A program made the position numbers and the translations under genes. The notes beneath the pieces are model-generated. The model was given only the letters and a program-made list of their open reading frames with translations. It ran no database searches and was not told the DNA's origin. This document shows positions 49,412 through 58,094 of a stretch of 64,000 bases of DNA, in pieces. Position 1 is the first letter of the stretch. The number at the start of each line of letters is the position of its first letter. Origin of the DNA: Chitinophagales bacterium (GTDB lineage Bacteria; Bacteroidota; Bacteroidia; Chitinophagales; Chitinophagaceae); NCBI GenBank assembly GCA_020636505.1, contig JACJXR010000001.1:372001-436000 (forward strand), written 5' to 3'.

Positions 49412-50656
49412 ATGAGTAAACAAGGAGAAAAAAGGTGTTCTTTCTGTGACCGTACCGAAAGTGAAGTGAATATCCTCTTCACGGGCATCAAGGGCAATAT
49501 CTGCGATACTTGCACCGAAAATGCGCATCAACTGCTACAGGACACAATGGGTGATTCCAAACCCAAGAAGAACAACAAAGAGGAGCTGAAGAAGCACAAA
49601 GTGTACAAGCCACGCGAAATGAAGGAGTTTCTTGACCAATATGTTATCGGTCAAGATGCCGCCAAAAAGATCATTTCCGTTGCCATTTACAATCACTACA
49701 AAAGATTGCTACACCCAATACATGACGATGTGGAGATAGAAAAATCCAACATTATCATGGTAGGTGAAACAGGCACCGGTAAAACACTCTTGGCAAAATC
49801 CATTGCCAAGCTGTTGCAAGTGCCTTTTGCGATAGTGGATGCCACCGTATTCACAGAAGCGGGATATGTGGGTGAAGATGTGGAGAGCATACTTTCTCGT
49901 CTATTACAAAGCTGTAATTACGATGTTGCCGCTGCAGAGCACGGCATCGTATATATAGATGAGATAGATAAGTTGGGCCGCAAGGGCGACAATCCATCCA
50001 TTACCCGTGACGTAAGCGGCGAGGGCGTTCAGCAAGCGATGCTAAAGTTGTTGGAAGGTTCGGAAGTGCTAGTTCCACCACAAGGCGGACGCAAGCACCC
50101 TGAGCAGAAAATGGTGAAAGTGAACACGCAGAACATTCTGTTCATATGTGGGGGAGCTTTTGAAGGAGTGGACAAGATGATCGCACGTCGTGTGCAAACA
50201 TCCGCCATTGGATACAACGCCATCAAGTCCACCAAAGAACTTGACCGTGCCAACCTGTTGCAATATGTAAATGCTCAGGATTTGCGCACATTCGGACTGA
50301 TACCGGAACTTTTGGGAAGGTTACCGATAGTCACATACTTGAATCCACTTGACAAACCGGCTCTTAAGCGCATACTTACAGAACCTAAGAATGCACTTAT
50401 CAAGCAGTACAAAAAGCTGTTCGAATACGAAGGCATACAACTGCATGTTGAAGAAGATGCATTGGAATATATGGTGGACAAAGCCATAGAGTACAAGCTT
50501 GGCGGCCGTGGCCTCAGAGCCATTTGTGAGATGATATTGACCGACGCCATGTTCGACCTTCCGTCTCAGAAAGAGAAAGAAGAGTTCACACTTACATTGG
50601 CGTATGCCAAGCAAATGCTTGAGCACTCAAAACTTGATTATTTAAAAGCAGCATAA
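49412..50656 (+). CDS. clpX: ClpX, ATP-binding subunit of the ClpXP protease
   Basis: A 414-residue ClpX from ATG 49412 (MSKQGEKRCSFC). The zinc-binding domain uses Cys9, Cys12, Cys31 and Cys34; Walker A is GETGTGKTLLA, Walker B IVYIDEIDKL, the IGF-type loop and the C-terminal sensor-2 ELGGRGL-type GGRGLRAI are complete. It unfolds substrates for ClpP, which is not encoded here. The following 65-residue gene starts 7 bases after the stop and is likely co-expressed. Confidence 0.97.
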   Translation: MSKQGEKRCSFCDRTESEVNILFTGIKGNICDTCTENAHQLLQDTMGDSKPKKNNKEELKKHKVYKPREMKEFLDQYVIGQDAAKKIISVAIYNHYKRLLHPIHDDVEIEKSNIIMVGETGTGKTLLAKSIAKLLQVPFAIVDATVFTEAGYVGEDVESILSRLLQSCNYDVAAAEHGIVYIDEIDKLGRKGDNPSITRDVSGEGVQQAMLKLLEGSEVLVPPQGGRKHPEQKMVKVNTQNILFICGGAFEGVDKMIARRVQTSAIGYNAIKSTKELDRANLLQYVNAQDLRTFGLIPELLGRLPIVTYLNPLDKPALKRILTEPKNALIKQYKKLFEYEGIQLHVEEDALEYMVDKAIEYKLGGRGLRAICEMILTDAMFDLPSQKEKEEFTLTLAYAKQMLEHSKLDYLKAA

Positions 50657-50663
50657 TACAAGA

Positions 50664-50861
50664 ATGGAAGACCTGATAAAAAAATTGACCGACGAAGTTG
50701 GCCTGACAGAAGAACAGGCGCAAAAAACTTTTGAAGCGCTGAAGGAATACATCATGGCAAAAGTACCGCCGATGATGCATCCGATGATAGAAAGCTTCCT
50801 CGCTGAGAACAAAGACAGCGACGATCCGCTTGGAGATATGATGAAGAACTTCGGTGGATAA
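50664..50861 (+). CDS. Small helical protein co-transcribed with clpX
   Basis: A 65-residue acidic protein: MEDLIKKLTDEVGLTEEQAQ and KTFEALKEYIMAKVPPMMHP form two helices, and the tail is Asp/Gly-rich (DSDDPLGDMMKNFGG). It resembles short DUF2780/DUF937-like helical proteins only weakly. Its stop is followed by a perfect terminator 19 bases later. Position directly after clpX suggests an adaptor, regulator or substrate of ClpX, but nothing in the sequence proves it. Confidence 0.68.
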   Translation: MEDLIKKLTDEVGLTEEQAQKTFEALKEYIMAKVPPMMHPMIESFLAENKDSDDPLGDMMKNFGG

Positions 50862-50880
50862 ACACAGAATTTATTTCAAC

Positions 50881-50908
50881 AAAAAGGGCTGCAATTGCAG
50901 CCCTTTTT
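50881..50908. terminator. Terminator shared by clpX unit and folA
   Basis: A 28-base perfect palindrome with A5/T5 ends (50881-50894 with 50895-50908). It overlaps the folA stop codon by two bases and serves both convergent units. Confidence 0.88.
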
Positions 50909-51413
50909 ATATTTCTATTATTCTATCCCACTTTTGGAATGTGAATGCAAATTGATGTCGCTCATCAGCTTCGTGTTCTTCCTTCCAACTCAGTTTCCAA
51001 TGTGCATGGTCCACATGCGGGAAATGAGTATCCGCCTTGTCAAGTTTGGTATGCACAACGGTTATGTACAACCTGTCCACCAATTTCATGGATTGCTCAT
51101 AGATATTTCCGCCACCAATCACAAAACCCTCGTTGGCATCTTCTTTCGCCAATCTTTTCAAACCATCTTCAAGGCTATCAAATAGCAATACACCTTCAGG
51201 CAGTTCGAGGTCTTTTTGCCTTGAGATAACAATGTTCAATCTACCCGGCAACGGCTTCTTCAAAGAAGCGAAGGTCTTGCGACCCATCAACACCGGACAA
51301 CCCATAGTTGTACGCTTGAAAAACTTCAAGTCTTCGGGCAGATGCCAAGGCAAACCGCCGTCAATGCCGATGGCATTGTTCTCGTCCATAGCTACAATGG
51401 CAGCCAAAATCAT
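50907..51413 (-). CDS. folA: Dihydrofolate reductase
   Basis: A 168-residue DHFR that reduces dihydrofolate with NADPH. N-terminal ILAAIVAMDENNAIGIDGGLPWHLPEDLKFF has the catalytic acid (Glu27 position), followed by VLMGRKTFASL and FVIGGGNIYEQSM. It follows thyA after 9 bases; ThyA produces the dihydrofolate that FolA recycles, so the pairing is functional. Confidence 0.96.
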   Translation of the reverse strand: MILAAIVAMDENNAIGIDGGLPWHLPEDLKFFKRTTMGCPVLMGRKTFASLKKPLPGRLNIVISRQKDLELPEGVLLFDSLEDGLKRLAKEDANEGFVIGGGNIYEQSMKLVDRLYITVVHTKLDKADTHFPHVDHAHWKLSWKEEHEADERHQFAFTFQKWDRIIEI

Positions 51414-51422
51414 AAGCTATTA

Positions 51423-52217
51423 TTATACTGCAACAGGCGCTTTTATATGTGGATGCGCCTCGTAGTTCTGCAATTCAAAATCTTCGAACTTAAATCCGAA
51501 TATGTCTTTCACTTCAGGATTTATCTTCATCACCGGTGGTGCAAAAGGTTTTCTTTCCAACTGTGTTTTTGCTTGCTCCATATGATTGCTGTACAAATGC
51601 ACATCACCAAAAGTGTGTACAAAGTCACCATACTCCAACCCACATACCTGTGCCATCATCATCGTCAACAGTGCATAAGAAGCGATGTTGAACGGTACAC
51701 CCAAAAACACATCGGCACTGCGCTGATACAGTTGACAACTCAATTTACCGTCGGCCACATAAAACTGAAACATGGTATGGCAAGGCATCAGCGCCATGTC
51801 TTTCAACTCCGCCACATTCCATGCACTGACTATTATGCGTCTACTGTCCGGATTGTTCTTTATCAAGTCGATAGCTTGCGTTATCTGGTCGTACACCTTT
51901 CCGTCCACTCCTTTCCAACTGCGCCACTGATGTCCGTATACAGGTCCCAGGTCACCGTTCTCATCAGCCCATTCGTCCCATATCCGTACTCCGTTTTCCT
52001 TCAGGTAGGCGATATTCGTATCCCCATTCAAAAACCAGAGCAATTCGTAAATAATGGATTTCAGGTGTAGCTTTTTAGTTGTCAGCAGAGGAAAACCTTC
52101 CTGCAAGTTGAACCTCATTTGATAACCGAAACAACTGATGGTACCTGTTCCTGTTCGGTCGTCCTTCTTGGTTCCATTGTCCAATATATGCTGTAAAAGA
52201 TCGAGATACGCCTGCAT
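51423..52217 (-). CDS. thyA: Thymidylate synthase
   Basis: A 264-residue ThyA from ATG 52217 (MQAYLDLLQHILDNG), the standard length; the catalytic cysteine is Cys146 in MPCHTMFQF, the same number as in E. coli. RTGTGTISCFGYQMRF and FTHTFGDVHLYSNH-like FVHTFGDVHLYSNH are intact. It methylates dUMP with methylene-tetrahydrofolate. The frame continues upstream, but a TAnnTTTG box at 52260-52253 lies within that extension and favours the shorter start. Confidence 0.97.
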   Translation of the reverse strand: MQAYLDLLQHILDNGTKKDDRTGTGTISCFGYQMRFNLQEGFPLLTTKKLHLKSIIYELLWFLNGDTNIAYLKENGVRIWDEWADENGDLGPVYGHQWRSWKGVDGKVYDQITQAIDLIKNNPDSRRIIVSAWNVAELKDMALMPCHTMFQFYVADGKLSCQLYQRSADVFLGVPFNIASYALLTMMMAQVCGLEYGDFVHTFGDVHLYSNHMEQAKTQLERKPFAPPVMKINPEVKDIFGFKFEDFELQNYEAHPHIKAPVAV

Positions 52218-52252
52218 GATACACCCTCTTTTTTCTGTAAATACCTGTTTCA

Positions 52253-52260
52253 CAAAGTTA
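52253..52260 (-). promoter_or_regulatory. -7 element of thyA-folA
   Basis: TAACTTTG on the minus strand, 36 bases before ATG 52217. No TTG at the standard spacing. Confidence 0.6.
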
Positions 52261-52365
52261 ACTTATAGGTGGCTTTAAAACAGGACGTTGATAATAAATG
52301 GGGATAAACAGTTAATTCTTTTGGAAATGATTTTACTTTTATAGGGTAAAACATCCTGATTAGGA

Positions 52366-53082
52366 ATGAACAAAACACTGTCTATCGTAATTCCGGCTTA
52401 CAACGAAGGCCCGACTATTCACCGGATACTCAATAAAGTAAAAGAAGTACAGCTTATCGATAATATCGAAAAAGAGGTGATAATTGTCAACGACTGTTCC
52501 AAAGACAATACCGAAGAAGCTGTGTTGGCGTATAAAGAAGCCAACCCCGACCTACCTATCAGTTACTACAAACATGAGGTAAACAAAGGGAAAGGTGCCG
52601 CCTTGCATACGGGCATCTACAATGCCAAAGGCGACTATGTTATCATACAAGATGCCGACCTTGAGTACGACCCTATGGAGTACAACCTTTTGTTGAAGCC
52701 GATAGTGAACGATTTTGCAGATGTGGTATATGGCTCGCGATTCATGGGTGGCAATCCGCACAGGATATTGTTCTTCTGGCACTCACTTGGTAATGGCATG
52801 CTCACATTCTTGTCCAACATGTTCACCAACCTGAACTTGACGGATATGGAAACATGCTACAAGCTGTTCAGAAGAGAGACCATACAAAGCATCACACTGA
52901 AAGAGAACAGATTTGGCTTTGAGCCCGAAGTGACAGCAAAAGTGGCTCGCATCCCTAAAATTCGTATTTACGAAGTGGGGATTTCATACTACGGCCGTAC
53001 CTACGAAGAAGGCAAGAAAATAGGCTGGAAAGATGGTTTCAGGGCCATTTATTGCATATTAAAGTACAATCTCTTCAAATAG
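52366..53082 (+). CDS. Family 2 glycosyltransferase (dolichyl-phosphate-mannose synthase-like)
   Basis: A 238-residue GT2 enzyme: SIVIPAYNEGPTIHRIL, the metal-binding DAD in IIQDADLEYDPMEY, and GSRFMGGNPHRILFFWHS. No membrane helices at the C-terminus. It probably transfers a sugar from a nucleotide to a polyprenyl phosphate, but donor and acceptor cannot be read. A gamma carbonic anhydrase gene starts 10 bases after its stop, which is a common pairing in this phylum. Confidence 0.87.
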   Translation: MNKTLSIVIPAYNEGPTIHRILNKVKEVQLIDNIEKEVIIVNDCSKDNTEEAVLAYKEANPDLPISYYKHEVNKGKGAALHTGIYNAKGDYVIIQDADLEYDPMEYNLLLKPIVNDFADVVYGSRFMGGNPHRILFFWHSLGNGMLTFLSNMFTNLNLTDMETCYKLFRRETIQSITLKENRFGFEPEVTAKVARIPKIRIYEVGISYYGRTYEEGKKIGWKDGFRAIYCILKYNLFK

Positions 53083-53092
53083 ATAATAAATA

Positions 53093-53605
53093 ATGCCGGT
53101 AATACTACCCGTAAAAGGTGTACACCCTCAAATACCCGAATCTTGCTTTGTGGCCCCAAATGCCACAATAGTAGGCGATGTGATGATGGGAAAAGATTGC
53201 AGCGTATGGTTCAATGCCGTTGTCAGAGGCGATGTGAACAAGATAAGGATGGGCGACAAGGTAAATGTGCAAGACGGGGCATGTATTCACTGTACCTACG
53301 AAAAAACGGAGACCAACATAGGAAATAACGTATCCATAGGGCATAATGCCATTGTTCATGGCTGTACCGTGGAGGATAACGTGCTGATAGGCATGGGAGC
53401 GATAGTTATGGACAACGTGGAAATAGGCCAAAACAGTATAATTGCAGCCGGTGCCGTGGTTTTGGAGGGTACAAAAGTGCCCGCAGGCAGCATTTTTGCA
53501 GGTGTTCCGGCCAAAAAAGTAAAGGATATAAGCCAAGAACTGTTGAGTGGAGAAGTACAAAGAATAGCGAATAACTACTTGATGTACAGCAGTTGGTTTA
53601 AATAA
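53093..53605 (+). CDS. Gamma carbonic anhydrase-family protein
   Basis: A 170-residue left-handed parallel beta-helix made of hexapeptide repeats (ATIVGDVMMG, VNVQDGACIHCTYEKTE, VSIGHNAIVHGCTVED, VLIGMGAIVMDNVEIG). His residues that bind zinc in gamma carbonic anhydrases are present at GHNAIVHG. It could be a carbonic anhydrase or an acetyltransferase-like relative (YrdA/PaaY). It follows the glycosyltransferase gene by 10 bases. Confidence 0.88.
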   Translation: MPVILPVKGVHPQIPESCFVAPNATIVGDVMMGKDCSVWFNAVVRGDVNKIRMGDKVNVQDGACIHCTYEKTETNIGNNVSIGHNAIVHGCTVEDNVLIGMGAIVMDNVEIGQNSIIAAGAVVLEGTKVPAGSIFAGVPAKKVKDISQELLSGEVQRIANNYLMYSSWFK

Positions 53606-53657
53606 ACCCTTGGTTTATATAATATTTTTTTATTTTTAACAGTTCCTATGCAAAGTA

Positions 53658-53688
53658 TTGCATAATAATTAATAAGGATATACATTTG
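53658..53688 (+). promoter_or_regulatory. Promoter of the abundant barrel gene
   Basis: TTG (53658-53660), 20 bases, TACATTTG (53681-53688); one base from the standard spacing. Confidence 0.65.
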
Positions 53689-53714
53689 TTTCTATTATTA
53701 AACGCATGATCTGT

Positions 53715-54455
53715 ATGAAAAAATTTATGCTCGCTCTACTGGCAGTTTCGGTTTTCGGTACTGCTAACGCACAGAAGGGTACTATATTGAAATATGGTAC
53801 TGCCGGTTTGTACACTGACAAAAACGACAACGGTGGTGGTAATGAAACCAGAACGTTCAACTGGCACATCAACCCGGGATTGGGTTATCAATTCACAGAC
53901 AACATCACTGTAGGTCTACAGGGTGGTTTCTGGAGTCAATTCAACGAAACAAGAACAGGTAACGTTACAAACACTGCTTGGACAAGAAACGCTCTTGAGC
54001 AGAGAGAATGGCAAATAGGTGCATTCTTCCGTTACACAGAATACTTCGGTAACATCTTCTTCATGTACGGCCAATTGGATCTTAGCTATGTACAAGGTCA
54101 AGATGCTTCTGAAAACGAAACAAGAACTGTAAACTTCGGTACAGGCAATGTTGACGAAACAGTTGTTTACAACTACGATTACTATAACGGATTCCAAGTT
54201 ATGTACTCACCAATGATCGGTGCTTTCGTAACTGACGGTCTTGCTCTTAACTTCGGTTTCGGTCAAATCGGTTATCGTAACATTAGCTACGATGCACCAA
54301 GAACAAGCGACCAAAGCAACTTCGTATTCCGTTGGGGTAAGCAGTTCAGCTTCGCAGTTTCTAAAAACTTCGCAGTTCATCACAAAACAGGTAACGTAAA
54401 ACCGGGTGACGATCTTCGTCCTTTGAAAATGAACGACAGTGAAGATGATGAATAA
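53715..54455 (+). CDS. Outer membrane beta-barrel protein with NETRT repeats
   Basis: About 246 residues from ATG 53715 (an ATG at 53706 would add MIC). Signal peptide MKKFMLALLAVSVFGTANAQ, then a barrel: WHINPGLGYQFTDNITVGLQ, WQIGAFFRYTEYFGNIFFMY, VMYSPMIGAFVTDGLALNFG, FVFRWGKQFSFAVSKNF. The pentapeptide NETRT occurs three times, in surface-loop-like positions. Codon choice is strongly biased (GGT, AAC, CGT), as expected of an abundant protein. The acidic tail DSEDDE is unusual. No family beyond the general barrel class is recognised. Confidence 0.8.
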   Translation: MKKFMLALLAVSVFGTANAQKGTILKYGTAGLYTDKNDNGGGNETRTFNWHINPGLGYQFTDNITVGLQGGFWSQFNETRTGNVTNTAWTRNALEQREWQIGAFFRYTEYFGNIFFMYGQLDLSYVQGQDASENETRTVNFGTGNVDETVVYNYDYYNGFQVMYSPMIGAFVTDGLALNFGFGQIGYRNISYDAPRTSDQSNFVFRWGKQFSFAVSKNFAVHHKTGNVKPGDDLRPLKMNDSEDDE

Positions 54456-54474
54456 TCATCGCTCATGATATTTG

Positions 54475-54502
54475 AAAAAGCCCCGCAATAGCGGGGCTTT
54501 TT
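54475..54502 (+). terminator. Terminator after the barrel gene
   Basis: A 12-bp perfect stem (54475-54486 with 54491-54502) around AATA, with A5/T5 ends. Confidence 0.85.
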
Positions 54503-54550
54503 ATTTGTGGCATATAGGCAAAAACATTCAGGCAATAGCGGCTCATTTCG

Positions 54551-54558
54551 TACCTTTG
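54551..54558 (+). promoter_or_regulatory. -7 element of icmF
   Basis: TACCTTTG, 71 bases upstream of ATG 54630. No TTG at standard distance; the leader would be about 65 bases. Confidence 0.5.
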
Positions 54559-54629
54559 CAGTCCACATTTTTTTAAATGTATAGGCAACAAAAGCACTTG
54601 CCGGATTGTCTTAACAACAATAACCACAT

Positions 54630-57600
54630 ATGTCTTACAAGCCAACAAATAAGGTTAGGATAGTAACCGCAGCATCACTTTTCGACGGACACGATGCATC
54701 CATCAATATTATGCGCCGTGTGATGCAAAGCAGTGGTGTCGAGGTGATACACCTCGGGCACGACAGAAGCGTACAGGAGATAGTGAATTGCGCCATACAG
54801 GAAGATGCCAATGCGATAGCCATCACATCTTATCAAGGTGGCCATATGGAGTACTTCAAGTACATGTACGACCTTTTGAAAGAGCGTGGCTGCGGACATA
54901 TAAAGATATTCGGCGGCGGCGGCGGTGTGATACTGCCCGAAGAGATTGAAGAATTACACAAATACGGCATTACACGCATATACTCTCCGGATGATGGTCG
55001 TTCTCTTGGCCTGCAAGGCATGATAGACGATCTTATCAAACAGAGCGACTACCCTATTGGAAATCAAGTAAATGGAGAAGTTGGGCACCTTTTGGATAAA
55101 GACCCCAAATCCATTGCAAGACTCATTTCGGCAGCGGAGAACTTTCACGATTTGCCTGAAACTCAGGCTCTTCTGAAAAAAGTAACTGCAGATGCCGCAA
55201 AATCAACCACGCCCATATTGGGCATAACAGGTACAGGTGGAGCAGGTAAAAGCTCTCTTGTGGATGAAATAGTACGACGCTTCCTTATCGACTTTGCCGA
55301 CAAACATATCGGCATTATATCGGTTGATCCCTCTAAACGTAAAACAGGCGGTGCGCTACTTGGCGACCGCATACGCATGAATGCCATTCGCAACGACAGG
55401 GTGTATATGCGTAGCATGGCCACTCGCGAAAGCAACCTTGCAGTATCCAAATATATTCACGATGCGGTGAATATTCTGAAAGCGGCCAAGTATGATCTGA
55501 TAATACTCGAAACTTCAGGTATCGGACAGAGCGACACACAGATAACTGAGCATTGCGACTTGAGCATGTATGTGATGACACCTGAATATGGTGCCGCCAC
55601 ACAGTTGGAGAAGATAGACATGCTTGATTTTGCCGACATCGTTGTCATCAACAAGTTCGACAAACGTGGCGCTTTGGATGCATTGCGCGATGTAAAAAAG
55701 CAATATCAGCGCAACCAAAAATTGTTCGATAAGAATCCTGATGACATGCCGGTGTACGGTACCATTGCTTCGCAGTTCAACGACCCGGGAACAAACACCA
55801 TGTACAAGGCATTGATGGACATCGTCGTTCACAAAACAGAAGCCGACCTCAAGTCAACATTTGAAGTGAGCGGCGAAATGAGCGAGAAGATATACATCAT
55901 ACCGCCGAACCGTACTCGTTACCTCAGCGAAATATCAGAGAACAACCGTAAGTACGACCAGTGGGCGAAAGATCAAGCCAACATCGCACAAAAACTCTTC
56001 GGCTTGAACAAAGCAATTACAGCCATGCAAGAGAGCGATGTGGAAGATAAAGACAGGCTGATAAAAACGTTGCAAGAAGTGTACAGCAAAACCGAACTGG
56101 AGCTTGACCACAGAAACAAAGCAACTCTGGACGGTTGGGAAGAAAAGAAGCAACAATATATCGGCGAATACTACACCTTCAAGGTGCGGAACAAAGAGCT
56201 GAAGATAAAAACACATACAGAGTCTTTGTCTCACACTCAAATACCTAAAGTTGCCGTTCCAAGGCTTGAAGCATGGGGCGATATACTTTATTGGGCTTTG
56301 AGAGAGAACTTCCCGGGAGAGTTCCCTTATGCTGCGGGTATTTATCCTTTCAAACGTGAAGGAGAAGATCCGACAAGGATGTTTGCCGGAGAAGGTGGAC
56401 CGGAGCGTACCAACAAGCGCTTCCACTATGTATCATTGGGTATGCCTGCCAAGCGTTTGAGCACCGCATTCGACAGTGTGACGCTTTACGGTCAAGACCC
56501 TGACCACAGGCCTGATATTTACGGCAAAATAGGCAACTCAGGTGTAAGCATCTGTTGCTTGGACGATGCCAAGAAACTGTACAGTGGTTTCAACCTGGCT
56601 GACCCGAAAACGTCTGTATCCATGACCATCAACGGACCGGCACCAACCATCACCGCCTTCTTTATGAATGCGGCGATAGACCAGCAGTGCGAACTATACA
56701 TCAAAGAAAACGGTCTTGAAGACGAGGTAAACAAAAAGATAGATGCCATCTATGCCGAAAAAGGATTGGAGCGTCCGAAATACGATGCATCAACATTCAG
56801 CAAGGATAAAAAAGGTGAACTACCGGACGGTAATGATGGGCTTGGCTTGATGCTACTCGGCACAACAGGCGACCAAGTATTGCCACAAGACGTTTACGAG
56901 AAAATCAAAGCAGAGACATTGAAGTCTGTCCGTGGAACGGTACAGGCCGATATCTTGAAGGAAGACCAAGCGCAAAACACATGTATCTTCTCCACAGAGT
57001 TCTCTCTGAGAGTAATGGGTGATGTTCAACAGTACTTCATTGAGAACGGTGTTCGTAACTTCTATTCTGTTTCCATCAGTGGCTACCATATTGCAGAAGC
57101 AGGGGCCAATCCGATATCGCAATTGGCATTCACGCTCAGCAACGGCTTTACTTATGTGGAGTATTACTTGAGCCGAGGCATGAACATAGATGATTTTGCG
57201 CCGAACCTGTCGTTCTTCTTCAGCAACGGTGTAGACCCTGAATACAGTGTTATCGGCCGTGTATCCAGACGTTTGTGGGCAAAAGCCATCAAGCATAAAT
57301 ACGGTGGTAACGAGCGTTCACAAATGATGAAGTACCACATCCAAACATCAGGCCGCTCACTACACGCACAGGAAATAGACTTCAACGATATACGCACAAC
57401 GCTGCAAGCATTGTACGCCATATACGACAACTGTAACTCACTGCATACAAATGCTTACGACGAGGCCATCACCACTCCCACAGAGGAAAGTGTACGCCGC
57501 GCAATGGCCATACAGCTCATCATCAATAAAGAGCTAGGGTTGGCCAAAAACGAAAACCCACTGCAAGGTTCTTTCATCATTGAAGAGTTGACAGACCTTG

Positions 57601-58031
57601 TTGAAGAAGCGGTATTGAGTGAATTTGATAAGATAACAGAACGTGGCGGTGTACTCGGCGCAATGGAAACCATGTACCAACGTAGTAAGATACAGGAAGA
57701 AAGCTTGTACTACGAAACGCTGAAGCACACCGGAGAATATCCGATAATAGGCGTGAATACTTTCTTAAGCAGTAAAGGTTCTCCTACAATCGTTCCGAAA
57801 GAAGTGATACGTTCTACAACAGAAGAGAAGGAATATCAAATATCAACCGTCCAAAACCTTTGGAAACGCAGTGGCGACAAAGGACAGGATATGCTGAAAC
57901 ACCTTCAACAGAAAGCGATACTGAACGAGAACATCTTCGAAGAGTTGATGGAGACCGTGAAGTATTGTTCATTGGGGCAGATCACCCAATCATTGTTTGA
58001 CGTGGGTGGCCAATACAGAAGGAATATGTAA
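54630..58031 (+). CDS. icmF: Fused adenosylcobalamin-dependent acyl-CoA mutase (IcmF)
   Basis: A 1133-residue fusion of three parts. Residues 1-150: B12-binding domain with DGHDAS (His21) and IKIFGGGGGVI. Residues 195-430: MeaB-type G domain, Walker A GTGGAGKSS at 201-209 and ISVDPSKRKTGGALLGDR. Residues 560-1133: the TIM-barrel mutase domain (FHYVSLGMPAKRLSTAFDSV, FYSVSISGYHIAEAGA). This is the IcmF layout: isobutyryl-CoA to butyryl-CoA and related branched acyl isomerisations, with a built-in chaperone. A separate methylmalonyl-CoA mutase may exist elsewhere. The adenosyltransferase at 22.5 kb would make its cofactor. Confidence 0.93.
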   Translation: MSYKPTNKVRIVTAASLFDGHDASINIMRRVMQSSGVEVIHLGHDRSVQEIVNCAIQEDANAIAITSYQGGHMEYFKYMYDLLKERGCGHIKIFGGGGGVILPEEIEELHKYGITRIYSPDDGRSLGLQGMIDDLIKQSDYPIGNQVNGEVGHLLDKDPKSIARLISAAENFHDLPETQALLKKVTADAAKSTTPILGITGTGGAGKSSLVDEIVRRFLIDFADKHIGIISVDPSKRKTGGALLGDRIRMNAIRNDRVYMRSMATRESNLAVSKYIHDAVNILKAAKYDLIILETSGIGQSDTQITEHCDLSMYVMTPEYGAATQLEKIDMLDFADIVVINKFDKRGALDALRDVKKQYQRNQKLFDKNPDDMPVYGTIASQFNDPGTNTMYKALMDIVVHKTEADLKSTFEVSGEMSEKIYIIPPNRTRYLSEISENNRKYDQWAKDQANIAQKLFGLNKAITAMQESDVEDKDRLIKTLQEVYSKTELELDHRNKATLDGWEEKKQQYIGEYYTFKVRNKELKIKTHTESLSHTQIPKVAVPRLEAWGDILYWALRENFPGEFPYAAGIYPFKREGEDPTRMFAGEGGPERTNKRFHYVSLGMPAKRLSTAFDSVTLYGQDPDHRPDIYGKIGNSGVSICCLDDAKKLYSGFNLADPKTSVSMTINGPAPTITAFFMNAAIDQQCELYIKENGLEDEVNKKIDAIYAEKGLERPKYDASTFSKDKKGELPDGNDGLGLMLLGTTGDQVLPQDVYEKIKAETLKSVRGTVQADILKEDQAQNTCIFSTEFSLRVMGDVQQYFIENGVRNFYSVSISGYHIAEAGANPISQLAFTLSNGFTYVEYYLSRGMNIDDFAPNLSFFFSNGVDPEYSVIGRVSRRLWAKAIKHKYGGNERSQMMKYHIQTSGRSLHAQEIDFNDIRTTLQALYAIYDNCNSLHTNAYDEAITTPTEESVRRAMAIQLIINKELGLAKNENPLQGSFIIEELTDLVEEAVLSEFDKITERGGVLGAMETMYQRSKIQEESLYYETLKHTGEYPIIGVNTFLSSKGSPTIVPKEVIRSTTEEKEYQISTVQNLWKRSGDKGQDMLKHLQQKAILNENIFEELMETVKYCSLGQITQSLFDVGGQYRRNM

Positions 58032-58049
58032 TAATACTAACCATACTAT

Positions 58050-58074
58050 AAAACCCCGCTTGTGGCGGGGTTTT
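58050..58074. terminator. Terminator after icmF
   Basis: A 10-bp stem (58050-58059 with 58065-58074) around TTGTG, A/T-rich on both sides; also faces the convergent glycosyltransferase. Confidence 0.82.
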
Positions 58075-58094
58075 ATTATTTAAAGACTATTCGA

